Assembly (NCBI GenBank): GCA_013397435.1
Contig: VZRG01000787.1
Location: forward strand, 264,853-328,852
Reading direction: 5' to 3'
Length of the DNA stretch: 64,000 nucleotides
DNA from: Erythrocercus mccallii
Lineage: Eukaryota; Chordata; Aves; Passeriformes; Dicruridae
The position numbers were made by a program, and so were the translations under genes. Under the pieces are notes generated by a model, which was given only the letters and a program-made list of their open reading frames with translations, had not been told where the DNA came from and ran no database searches. Below are positions 25,401-37,400 of this stretch, piece after piece (positions within the stretch are counted from its first letter, which is position 1; every line of letters begins with the position of its first letter).

Positions 25401-28400
25401 ATTTGCCAAGGATTTCATTATAATAAAATCCAAGTGTGTAAGCTTTATGTTCAGTTTATCTCTGAGAAGAATGCATTCCTCTGGAATGAAAAGCACTCTT
25501 TAATTTTGAATAACTTCCATCTCTATACCATACTCATCTCAGATATTATTTAACAGAAATAAATCTTTTAAGGCCTAATTAAAATTCTACTTCATTCTCT
25601 ATCTGTGAGAAATGAAAGGAAAGGATTTAAGCCTGATGGTTTAAATTAAGAATTTTTGTGGATAAATTGTGTTTGGCATCATGGCTTTGCTGTGATTTGA
25701 AATCCCCTATTTGTATATAACATGATGGAATTTTTTATAGTTGCTTACTCAGTACCACTAACAGTTCGGGTTTGTTCATTATTACTGTGGAATCCACACA
25801 TGAAAAGACAATGCCCATATGATAGCTCAGTTTTCCTTTGAGACATCTTTCCGTTTTGATGCACTTTCCTGGGTCTTCATTACCTTTGGTTACCTCGAAT
25901 TGCTGCATTTAGAGACTACTCTGCAACTCAGAACCGGGTCAGATGTGTGTGTTTGCTTCTGGAATTGATCAAGCAGTTCTGTTAATTAGTGCTTACCAGG
26001 AAATTTACCAGGAAATTTACCAGGAAATTTACCAGGAACTCACTGCTTTATTCTTTCTTTCATCCCTTTTTTTATTGTTTAAATTACTATGTTTACAGAA
26101 CCAGGTAAATACATTGATTCTTGTATCTAGCAGCCTTACTCTTCTGTACTTAGCAGGGAGGAGGGAAGCAAAGGGGCAGCTGATGGAATGAATGTTCAGA
26201 GCAGGAGAGCACTGGGGGAGCTCTTGCTTGCTAAACCCTACAGCAACGTGATCTCAGTCTGCGCTGAGCTCTGCCCTGTGTGTCTTCTCTGACACATGCT
26301 CTGCCTGCAGAGTGTTCTTGAATGAGGGGCTCATATAAATGAAAATGGCTCAGATTGTAGCTGCTCACTACAAACACCTTCAGAAGTTGAGAAGAGTTGT
26401 CTTTTTCTGAGAGGTCTGATTCCTCTCCTTCATGGTTGTTAGTGCAGGCTTATTGTCTTCCACCTAGAAGGATTACCAGGCTTTCTTCTCTTTTTAACAA
26501 TAGCACAGTGTAGCAGGATAAAAGGGTGATTAGGAATGAATGTTTCCAAAGAGCTTGGAATTTGTTACATCACTAAAATGAAGTGGCTGAGATTTTTTTT
26601 TTAAGACCAAAACAGTTCTGCAAGTGAGACTTACTAGTTCTGCATAGTTTTGTTTTATTCTTTCACAGTCCACCTATAATTAAAATGTTGGGGAGTTCTT
26701 TCGACAATCTGGTGAAATAAGATGCAGTATCTTTAACAAATCAAATCTGTGTGTTTCTTTGGATAACATTTTATATTTTAACTAACAGGTGTACAGGAGG
26801 CCAGTTGTACGGGTAAGATTACCTTTGGCTAGCAGCGAACAGCCTCCTACCTGTGTGTCTCTTGTGCTGTGTGAGATCTTGGTGTGTCAAGCGTTCTTTA
26901 CCTCATTAATGGGTTTTATGAACCAGTCAGACCATTGTGCTATGCAGTGCAACAGCTTCTTTGTCACAGAAATGCTTTATACACATTACAATGTTTTCGT
27001 GAGCAGTAAAAGTCAACGTGTAAGAGAGCAATATTTTAAAATTATGTTATGAATGTGCAATACTAACTTCAGTTTTATTGCATTAATTTTGACAAAATGG
27101 ATGCTTGCAATTCAGGTTTACGTGCTTCAGACTGCAGAGTACTGTGTTAGCAGCTCTAACATGTCTATGCTAAAGAATACCAGTGGTAAAAGCATTATGT
27201 CTGTGTTTGTCCTATTTAAATGAGTTCCAAATTCATGCTTGCCTTTGTACTTGTTTTAAATTAGTTGTTACCAAGCTGTAATGGGATTGAAAGTTAGGTT
27301 TGAAGTTAGGCACTAGTGCAATGACCTACATCTTTTTAATGATAATTTTGAGACTAGGGCTTGCCCATTGTTCATTGAAGATTATAAAGGGCATGCCTTG
27401 TTTTCTTGCCCCTCTCTCTTAGTAACATTTATGGAGTGAGAAATGATCTGGATAGTATTCTGACATTGTTCATGAAATGTGTCCAACACTTTTATTCAAA
27501 CAAAGACCTCTTGTTCAGTCTGAAATCAAGAGATGAAGTCTGAATGATTTCTTTTTCTCATCTGTTGTTTCCGTATTTAAAAATGGTGTGTTTAGTCCAA
27601 CCATACAAATCCACAAGTTGATATTTTTTTTCTTTTGAATAGATAACACTTCAAATAATTGGTCTGAGTTGAGTAACAAAAACTGGTTTTGTTTAGTTGT
27701 TCCTAGTTCTGTGTAAAGGCTTTGATATTTGAATGGTCTGCTCTGCTTTTTTGTCTTTCATATATTTAATTTTTTTTGATGTATTTGCTCATTGTCTTGC
27801 TGGTTTTCTTCAAGAGATGACAGTGTCTACTTTTCTTTGATTTCAGAAACAGCATAATTATGATCTGAAATATAAGTCATTTCTGTTTAACAGAATTCTA
27901 CCCATACCTAAGTGTTAGTAGTCTTTTATTAGTTAGTTAGTAGTCCTTCAAGTCCTTTAACTTGAAAAGGTCTTTTAATTACTTATCACTTTTTTAATTC
28001 ATTTAGAGTTGAAATTATCTGAAGATACCTGAAGTCCTTCTCAGCTGTTTCTTGAGGGTTCTGTAAAAATACCGTAAAAAGAAAAATTGACATCTAACAA
28101 TCACTTGTAAATTTAGACTGAGGCTTATTTTACAGTCTGACCAAGTGAGAAGTTCTTTGCGTTTGAACTGGGAGTTATAGACTGTCATGAGCACAACTTC
28201 TCTCCAGTTGCTAAGGAAAGAAGATGGAAGAACATTTTTGGCTGAATATGTTAAAATAATTCCTTCAACTGACCCGATGACATTTGTGCTTCTCTCTGGT
28301 GTGCAAAAGGACCTTATGTTTATGAAAGAAATTGAATTAATGTTCAGGATTTGCTGCCAATTGATGCAAAAATAATTTAACATGAACATGTGAATTGTTT

Positions 28401-31400
28401 GCATATTTTGCTATGAGTAGTAATTTTAGATTCTGTAGAGTTACTGGCCAAGTTTCAAGAAACAACATAAAAGTTGCTGGAAAGATATTTAAAACTATAA
28501 GGTTGAGAGTTCAATTACAACATGTTCTACACAGGAAAGCTTTTTTTAAGTGTCTAAGTAAGTCTATTTGATGTCGACCTATTTTTTTCTGTGAAAGATT
28601 GCATGAGTTTTCCCATAATGCTGCCATTGCAAGTTGTACTCAATTTCTTCTATTGATAAGCATGTGGCATACTTGAAATTAATTTTCTTCATTGTAAGGT
28701 TATTTGTCTTAAAAAGACAGTACATACTTTTATGTTCTTATCTACCAGCACTGACTCTTTTGTGAAACAGGGAGCAAATTTTTCATTTTGTGTTGTGCCA
28801 AGTAACATTCAAAGGATGGTGCTAATAGCTTGGATTCCCTTCTGTGGAACGTAGTGTGTGCCAGGAGTGGAAGATTTTGGAAAGCTAAACTGGAGTTAAA
28901 GTATATGCTGTCTTTTTAAGGAAATTTTAAAAAGGGAAACAAAAAAAAAATTCTGTCCTTTCACCTGTTGTCTGCAATTTTTTTGCTGTTACTTCTCTCT
29001 TGTCCTACTGCTGCCTCATGCAAAGCAGGAGATTCAGGATGGACACAATGGCTATCATTCTGAAGCAGAACCTGATCAGGTGGCAAGTTTTACTCATCTT
29101 TCATTCATTAACTATGTAGCAAGGTACTATAAATTAGTACTCATACAGTGCATTCAAATCTTGCTTTTCTCACGCAAGAGAAGCCCTAGAAAGCATTTAG
29201 TGTGTAACTGGTTATGTGCCAGGCAGAGTTTTCTTGTAGTCATGTAGTGTAAAATATAATACTGGACATAAGCCCCACCTAGCAGAGCACGCCCAATCCC
29301 AGTTTGTAAGCACTGGCTATTTCTCTGCACATTGTTTTTTGTGACTGGGTGCTGAATGTACAATTCCAAAAGTTTTCAAGGAAACCTGAAGCCAGAGATC
29401 AGCTGAAATATTTTAGAAATTACTTATCAGTGAGAGCTTGGGGTAGTCTGTTTGGAAGCAGACAGATCCTTTCAAATATTTCTGTGTGGGTCAGAGCTGC
29501 AGTACAAGGGGAGAGTTGTTGTTGTAACAAGTTTGCCCATTATATTTATTCGAGATGTAAACAATTGAAAACTTAATATCTCATCATTTTGACCTGGGAC
29601 AGATCACTTTCTTACATGGTCTTTAACAGTCCCACAAACCATTTTATCCTTTATTACAATCTTTAGTACATTGTAAATCTTAGCTGCCCACAAAGAACGT
29701 AAAGAATCCATCATATATTATTCAGCAATGAAGCCATTTACCTCAATGAAAATTTATTAAACTAACTCTTATTCTTAAATTGCTAATTGTTTTTCTGTAT
29801 TTTGTTATTACTTCATTCTTAATCTGGCCATCTGGATCCAAAATTCGTATAGTGAACCTATTTCATAACCTGTGGCACTCTCAGTAAGGTATTGATTGAA
29901 ATAAAGCATTGTGGAGTGCTTCTTGCTATCAAAATCACAGAGTTAAAATGTTAAATAAACAAAGTTTCTGCCATGTAATTCTCTCATGAAAATACTCAAA
30001 TATTAAATAAGCAGCAATAGAATTAAAAAAAAGCTTTAAAGTGTTCTCAAATAGATAAAATACCCCAAATAATACCTGCATTCAGCAAAACACTAACAAA
30101 TTATTAATTAGTAATTTGGGCTGATCTTATTGTTCATAGTTTTGTATGCTATATATAGCTAGCATGTGAAACTAATTGTTGCTTCATGCTTTGTTACTAA
30201 TATGTGACTAACATGTATGTCTGTTATATTTATAATACTAAGTTTTGTGTTTGGTTGCATTTTTGTTTTTTTAATTTTACTGTGGTACTATTTAGTACAG
30301 TCGTGTGATTTAAAAAAAGACACACTTCTTGTGTTCCAGTAATCTGGTAGTAAAAGCACTTTGCATCAAAATATATCGATGTGGTACAGATGGAGAGTGA
30401 GATTTACTCATGGTTTTGGATTTTTGCCAGGCACTGCGGGATGGAAACAAACTGGCACAGATGGAAGAGGCTCCACTTTTTCCTGGAGAATCAATCAAAG
30501 TTATTGGTAAGTGTACTACTGAGTGCTGCACTGAATACTATTAAATTGCTAGTTTATTTTAAAACAGAATATTATTTCCTTTTGATTTCTGTTACTTAGT
30601 TTAATGCCACTTAAGATTAGCTGATTAGATGTGGATTTCTTTTCTTTGTCGTTTAAATCCTAGTGTAGGAAGCAGAAATCAGATCCACAGGATGACTTGC
30701 TCCATATAGATAATTTTTCTTTTCCTAAGGATTTTTTTGTTCCTTAGAGGTGTATGTATTGTATTTCTGCTTGGGGGTGCCAAGGATATGTCATAGATTC
30801 AAAATTCTACAAGAATAAACTTTCCTAAAGAAGTCAAGCATCAAAATCTTAGGGAGCTGCCAAAATCTTGTGAGTTTCAAATGAAAATAGATTGTTATGG
30901 AGCAAATGTCTGTAATAGTAAAACAAAGCTTTAATTGATCTGTTTTCCAGCTAAGGATGTTATGTACATCTGTCCATTTATGGGAGCAGTCAGTGGCACG
31001 CTCACAGTGACGGACTTCAGAATGTTTATCAAAAGTGTTGAGAGGGTAAGACTTCACTATCTATCTGCCTGTTGTTTCAGGTAGGAATGTTGCTGAACTA
31101 GATTTCAGAAAGTGACAAATTCAGTGGAGTGTGATGTTTCACAGCAGTCTACTAAACAGGAATTACTGTTAGCTCTAGTGAAACACACATGGATAATATT
31201 AATTTGTATTTCTTCTAATGTAATGAAATCCATTTGTTTTATATACAAATTTCAGGATCCACCTTTTGTTGTTGATGTTCCCCTTGGAGTTATAAGTAGG
31301 GTTGAAAAAATTGGAGTACAGAGCCATGGAGACAATTCATGTGGTATAGAAATAGTTTGCAAGGTAAGGCATTGTAGAGATTTATTAATATTAAAGTATT

Positions 31401-34400
31401 TTCATTTCATTTTTCTGTAGGAAGAATCTACCAGCGCATGTGCTGTTTTTCTGTCTGATCAGTTCCCTATATTTGAATTGTGGTTCATTTATTTCAATTC
31501 CTCTATGATACTTGCAGTCTTAAACTCTTCTGCCTTTTGTCTGAAGTGTGAATTCAAAGGAAAAGTGGTGATTTTTATATCAAGCATCTCCAATGACAGT
31601 CCTGGTTATCTCATACGAATATTTACAGAACCCTGTTCTCTTGGGAGTTAGATTATATCAGTGACTTAGTGTTCTATATATGCCTTCATTCAATCAAATG
31701 TCTTATAACTGCTTTTTTTTTTTTTGATTTATCATAGAGTAAAACTGTAACTTATTTTTGACAGGATATGAGAAATTTGCGGCTGGCCTATAAACAGGAA
31801 GAGCAGAACAGACTGGAGATCTTTGAAAACCTTGTAACACGTGCATTTCCTGTTTCTAATGGGCTGGTAAGTCTTAAGATGGAGAGGAGGCTGTCACTGG
31901 CTTCTCTTTTGGGAAAGTGTAGGGGAGGAAATACAAGGGCTGTATAACAAACTTTGAAGTGTTGATTCATAAAATTTGTTGCAGACTGGGCAGGCCACTC
32001 TGACCCTGTGTGCTTTTTGCATTAATTAATCAGACACTGTTGTGTCCTGCTAGTTAATTGAGGTTTGCCTAATGTTGCTGATTAAAAATATGTAAGTATT
32101 GACTCTTATTTTCTGCAGTAGATAATTCAATCTAGAAGTTCTGTCTAATACAACAAATGGGTACAATTAGTCTTGTTATTAGTTGGCTGCAGAATTTTAT
32201 TTCATTTGCTTGTGTGGGTAAGGGACTGGTTGGGAGGTAGGAAACCAATTTTCTCATCTTGACATTGCCGTTCATGTGTTGTGTGATCAGAGGCAGGGAA
32301 CTTCAATTTTTTGTTTCCTGTCTTGGTTTTGTTAACTTTAAACTCATACTTAATGGAAGAAACGATCTTTCCAGCTCAGTGTTTTCCAGTCTTGACTGAA
32401 GGTGTTATGTCTGCTGTTCAAGAGTTTTAGAAGTGTTAGATTTGAAATACTGGAGTGTTGACTGTTTTGGAATTGTTGTGCCTACAACCTGTCAGGCAGT
32501 AATTTATCATTTTGTTTCGTTGTTTTTAGCCTCTTTTTGCATTCAGCTATAAAGAAAAGTTTGCTGTTAATGGCTGGAAAGTGTACGATCCAATGGCAGA
32601 ATATAAGAGGCAGGTAAGTTATAGAATACTCGGTGTGTTGGTTTTTTTTTCTCCGTCTCCCCCAGAGCCATTTAAACAGGAAAAAATGTTACAGAAAACT
32701 CATCATCTTCAGCTCTTGGTACATGGACTGTCTACATCTCATGTTTAGATAATAAAATGCAAGTGGCCTGAGTTTGAGTGTGCTGAGCACCTGCTAGAGC
32801 TGGTGGAGATACAGGTGCTGAGTACTTGAGCAAATTGGTCTAACGTAACGTTCTGAAATCCACATTTTTCACGTGCTGTTTCTACAAAACACATGCTTTA
32901 TGAAAAATCGGATTTGAATAAGCATCACTAAACAGATGAGTAACTGTAGTTTGTAATTTCAAATCTACATTTTCCACATGGCTATTTTCCTTATCAGTTT
33001 AGTTGGAAAGACTTCCATTGGTTTATGATTCAGTATGAAGACCTAAGCTTATAGCTTATTTAAAACAATGTGGGCATGCCTTTTTATTAAAAATATGCAG
33101 CACATAAAATTTTTCATTGCCCCGAACTCAGATATGTAAAAGTCTAACCAGAAAAATGCAAAATTGTTTTGTTTTCATACAGGGCTTGCCCAATGAGAGT
33201 TGGAAAATCTCCAAAATTAACAGCACCTATGAGCTTTGTGATACATATCCTGCTGTTCTTGTTGTGCCAACCAGTGTGAAGGATGATGACCTCTCAAAAG
33301 TGGCAGCATTTAGAGCAAAAGGGAGAGTTCCTGTAAGTGAAATTTGTACAAGAAGATTCTTCCATTACCCTTTTTTTTTTCCAATTAGAATAATACAGGC
33401 TTAGTTGCTGTTAGAAATAAAAGCTAAGGTGTTTAGAGTCACTCTGAATTCCAGGCTCAGATTTGGGATGAGCAGTCAGTGCTAGTGTGCTGTCAATATC
33501 AGCCTGTCCTTAAACTTGCATTTGTTGATTTGCCAGGAAATAATGCCAAATAGGCAATGTGATTGTCTAGTTGTTCTCTCCCCTGCTGCTTTTATAGTAG
33601 AGTAGTAAATGAAATAGTTTTCTCTTATTCCAGGTGTTATCCTGGATTCATCCTGAGAGTCAAGCAACAATAACACGGTGCAGCCAACCATCAGTTGGCC
33701 CAAATGATAAACGTTGCAAGGAAGATGAAAAATATTTGCAGACAATTATGGATGCCAATGCTCAGTCACATAAACTTATCATCTTTGATGCCAGGCAGAA
33801 CAGTGTTGCAGACACAAACAAGGTAGGTTTGTATCACAACTGGCATTAGTTCATCAGCCTTACGACAAGGCTGAAGCTTGAGCCAGATATCAGGATGTGG
33901 AGAAGCTGATATTGAAAAGGGTCCCTAAAGAGGGCAGGAAAAGGAAGGTAAGTTGCTTGTATCATTTTGGAAAGGCTGGCAGGAATCAAAGACAGCATGA
34001 AGATATAGCTGAGAAATTATGCAGTAAAGCTCACAGAAGAGCAAACGTTTCATTAATAAAAAGGGGAAGGTGTATGGATGTATTATCAAATGTAGCCTGT
34101 TACAATTAAAATTTCTTTCACCTAAAAAAACCTCAAGGTTTGTTTTAGAAAAACAAAGGCCAAAAAATGTTTTTATTAGCACTAAAATAATCCCTTCTCT
34201 CAGAAAATGCTGAAACTTGAGCAAAATAACTCTCTCCACCTTATACTGAAAGCCTGTACATGTTCTTCTCATTGTCTGCTTTTACCTTTTGAATGACAGG
34301 CTAAAGGTGGAGGATATGAAGGTGAAAGTGCCTACCCAAATGCAGAGCTGGTCTTTTTAGAGATTCATAATATACATGTCATGAGAGAATCCCTGCGGAA

Positions 34401-37400
34401 ACTTAAAGAAATTGTTTATCCTACTATTGACGAGACTCGGTGGCTGTCAAACGTGGACTCCACACACTGGCTGGAATATATAAGGGTAAAATGCTTTTGA
34501 TGTGAAAAATCAATTACTTTTTTAAACCATGTTGGTTTTTTTTAACTTGCACTTCTGAAAATATTGCTAAAATACTGTTGAAACTCAAGCATGTTCCTTT
34601 AATCCAAATAACCTTGTGAAAAAGTTTAATTTTTAAATAGTCACTTAGAGCACAGCTTTTTAAGCATTCCATAATAACTTAGGATTTCTAGTTTTCTGTA
34701 CTGGCAGATAGTGAGTTAATTCCTGATAACACAGTATCATATTTACTGCTGTGCTTTATTTTCTTGAGAAGGAATGTTTGTGGGCAGTCCAGGGTTATCC
34801 CTCTTGTTTGGAAGAATGCACTGGGAACTTCAGATTGTATTTGAGCCACTGCCAAAAGGAGTTGACTGTGAATTCCTCAGTCTTTCTCACCCTTCCTTCC
34901 TTCAGTGAAATGTTACAGTTCTTCTACATTTTCATGAGCTGTTTGTAGCCAGTGATTCATCAGGTTATCATCTGCCCTATTATTTAACATAATATTAAAA
35001 AAAGTCACTACCACACTCAATTTTACAGTCAGTTTCACTAACCTTTGAAATTATTTTAGAGTAGATTATTTCATTACCAGATTCGATCCCCTGTTTATGA
35101 ATAATGTGGGTGGAGTGTAATTTGTTTTATTAGCAGCTGTTTCAAATGTCGCTCATACAAAACATGTTTGGGATCATTCATTAGTTTCACTCTCTGTTAA
35201 GCAGTGTCTGCTGACAACTGCAGCAGAGCCAGTGGAGGGAGCAAACATGAAATTAAGAGTCAAATTTAATGATATTTTGGGAACAGTTTAATTTTCTTGT
35301 TCTCTTGAATTTGAACTATTTGAAACAGCTTTGGGAATCTAAGTATCTGGAAACCTTTATTTATCAGCCTGGCCTTTTACAGTCATCTGTTTTGTGCCTT
35401 TCATTGCCACTGACTCATTGCCACTGGCCACTGTCAGACAGGTGACAACAGCATAGCAATTGGAAATTTCATTTAAATTATTTTGAAGAGTTGATACATG
35501 TGTGACATTCTTCACTGATCTGTCTGTTATGTGCTACTTCACTTTAATGGTACTGACAGCAGAAACTGCAGGCCAATTTCTTAAAAGCTGCTATTATTGT
35601 GTTAAGTGTTGATAGTATCTCTGTGAGGTTTTTTCCAAGAGTTCTTTGCCTTTTAATTTGACTTGTAATAACACTAACAATCCACAGCTTTACTCTTAAC
35701 ACATCGGCTGTTTTCTGGGCTCAAGCCAGTGTGGCTGTGTCCCAGTTTAATGCAGTGCATTACTGGAAACTCACTTTCCAACCCCTGGCACCCAGAGTGC
35801 TTCAGAGATGGTCTAGGAGTGTCTGTGAAGGCACCAATAACTGTGTGTGTGAAGATAGTACTAAAAACATGAGTAGAGGCACTTGTTGCTTATTGTATAC
35901 CCAGAGTGTTTTCTGTCTGAGGGTAGAACTTGTACTATTAACTGTTTTTCAGTTCTCATTTTGTAAAGCAATGCAAAGCCAGTTATTTGTTAGAAGCACT
36001 AACTGAAATACTGTGATGGTCACCAAGTTTTGAAAAATCAGTAAAGAATAATGAATTTGTAGAGGAAGCTGTTTTCTAAAGGCTATTGTCCAAAGTGGAA
36101 TAAAGTGCTTCACATACTCCACAAATATTTGCTGAATTAATAGTAAATGTGTTTTCTGTCTCCCATTCTCTGCTCATTTCCTGTACCTCTGTTGTTTATT
36201 TCCAGCTGTTTTCCTTCAGAGGCATCTGTGTTCTCTTTAAAGCAAGCTATTGCATACCTGTATGTTAAATAGATTAGTTTTCTGCTTTTATTGAAGACCA
36301 AAATGTTTTAATATTAATGCAGTAGAGCTTTCTAACTAAAAATTTCTTCATTGTTGTTTAAGATGCTTCTTGCCGGAGCAGTAAGAATTGCGGATAAAAT
36401 TGAATCTGGTAAAACCTCTGTAGTGGTGCACTGCAGTGATGGCTGGGATCGAACTGCACAGCTCACTGCACTGGCCATGCTCATGCTGGACAGCTATTAC
36501 AGAACCATCAAGGGCTTTGAAGTTCTTGTAGAAAAAGAATGGATAAGTTTTGGACATCGATTTGCAATGGTAAGCTGGAAAATTTAGTGTGTAGTTTGTC
36601 ACCTTCAGGGCTTTTACTTTGAACAGCACAGTTTTTTCACAGTACTCTGCTGAATTGTAGTTATTGTCTCTGGTCTGTCTCTGGTTATTATAATGGTCTG
36701 AGTGTGTCAGAGAACTGTGACCCGTTCATTTCTAACAGGAAACTTCTACATGATGTATAATATAAAGTAAATAAAAATGGTTTGAATGCAATGGTGAGAA
36801 AAAGTCATGTGGCTTTTTTATGAGAATGAGGGATTGTAACTTATGTTATGGAGCTTATGAATAGAGAACCAAGGAAAACAATTAAGGTTTCGAAAGTGTA
36901 AAATGGCTGGAGTTATTACTCTGATTTAAGGTTGAAATGTTTATTTAACACGTGGGCTAATGGGGAATTAGAATAAATTGTTATGACATTCTGTGGGCTC
37001 TGACTCTTAAGATGATTTAGTAGAAATGGCATGTGGTTATGACAGGTGGATATGAAATAACCATTTTTTCAGTTCAGTCTTAATAAACTGCTGCCAGTTT
37101 CACCCACTGGTAGAAATCAGTAGCTGTGCAGTAGAAGATGGGGAAGCAACTGGTCGAGCTTTGCAGCTCTGCTCAACACTGAAGCCGCGTCCATAAGCGA
37201 ATATTGGGATGCATTTCTAGTAGTTGAAAAATGCAGGTTAACGTTATGGAAGACTTGCTTGTCTTGTCCACTGCTGGAACATATTTAAGAGTTCCTGAGC
37301 TTTGCAGTGCTGGGAAGGTGCTGCAGACACACCAGACTGAAATGCAGTGTGCTCTGACTTGCAGCGAGTGGGACACGGAGATGATGATCACGCAGATGCT

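Larger units (their letters stand above)
24268..30430 (+). other. MTMR1 intron 2 (6.2 kb)
   Basis: Contains a 12-bp tandem repeat at 25994-26040 and two candidate cassette microexons (26789-26812 and 29029-29079). No interspersed repeat was recognised. Confidence 0.8.
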
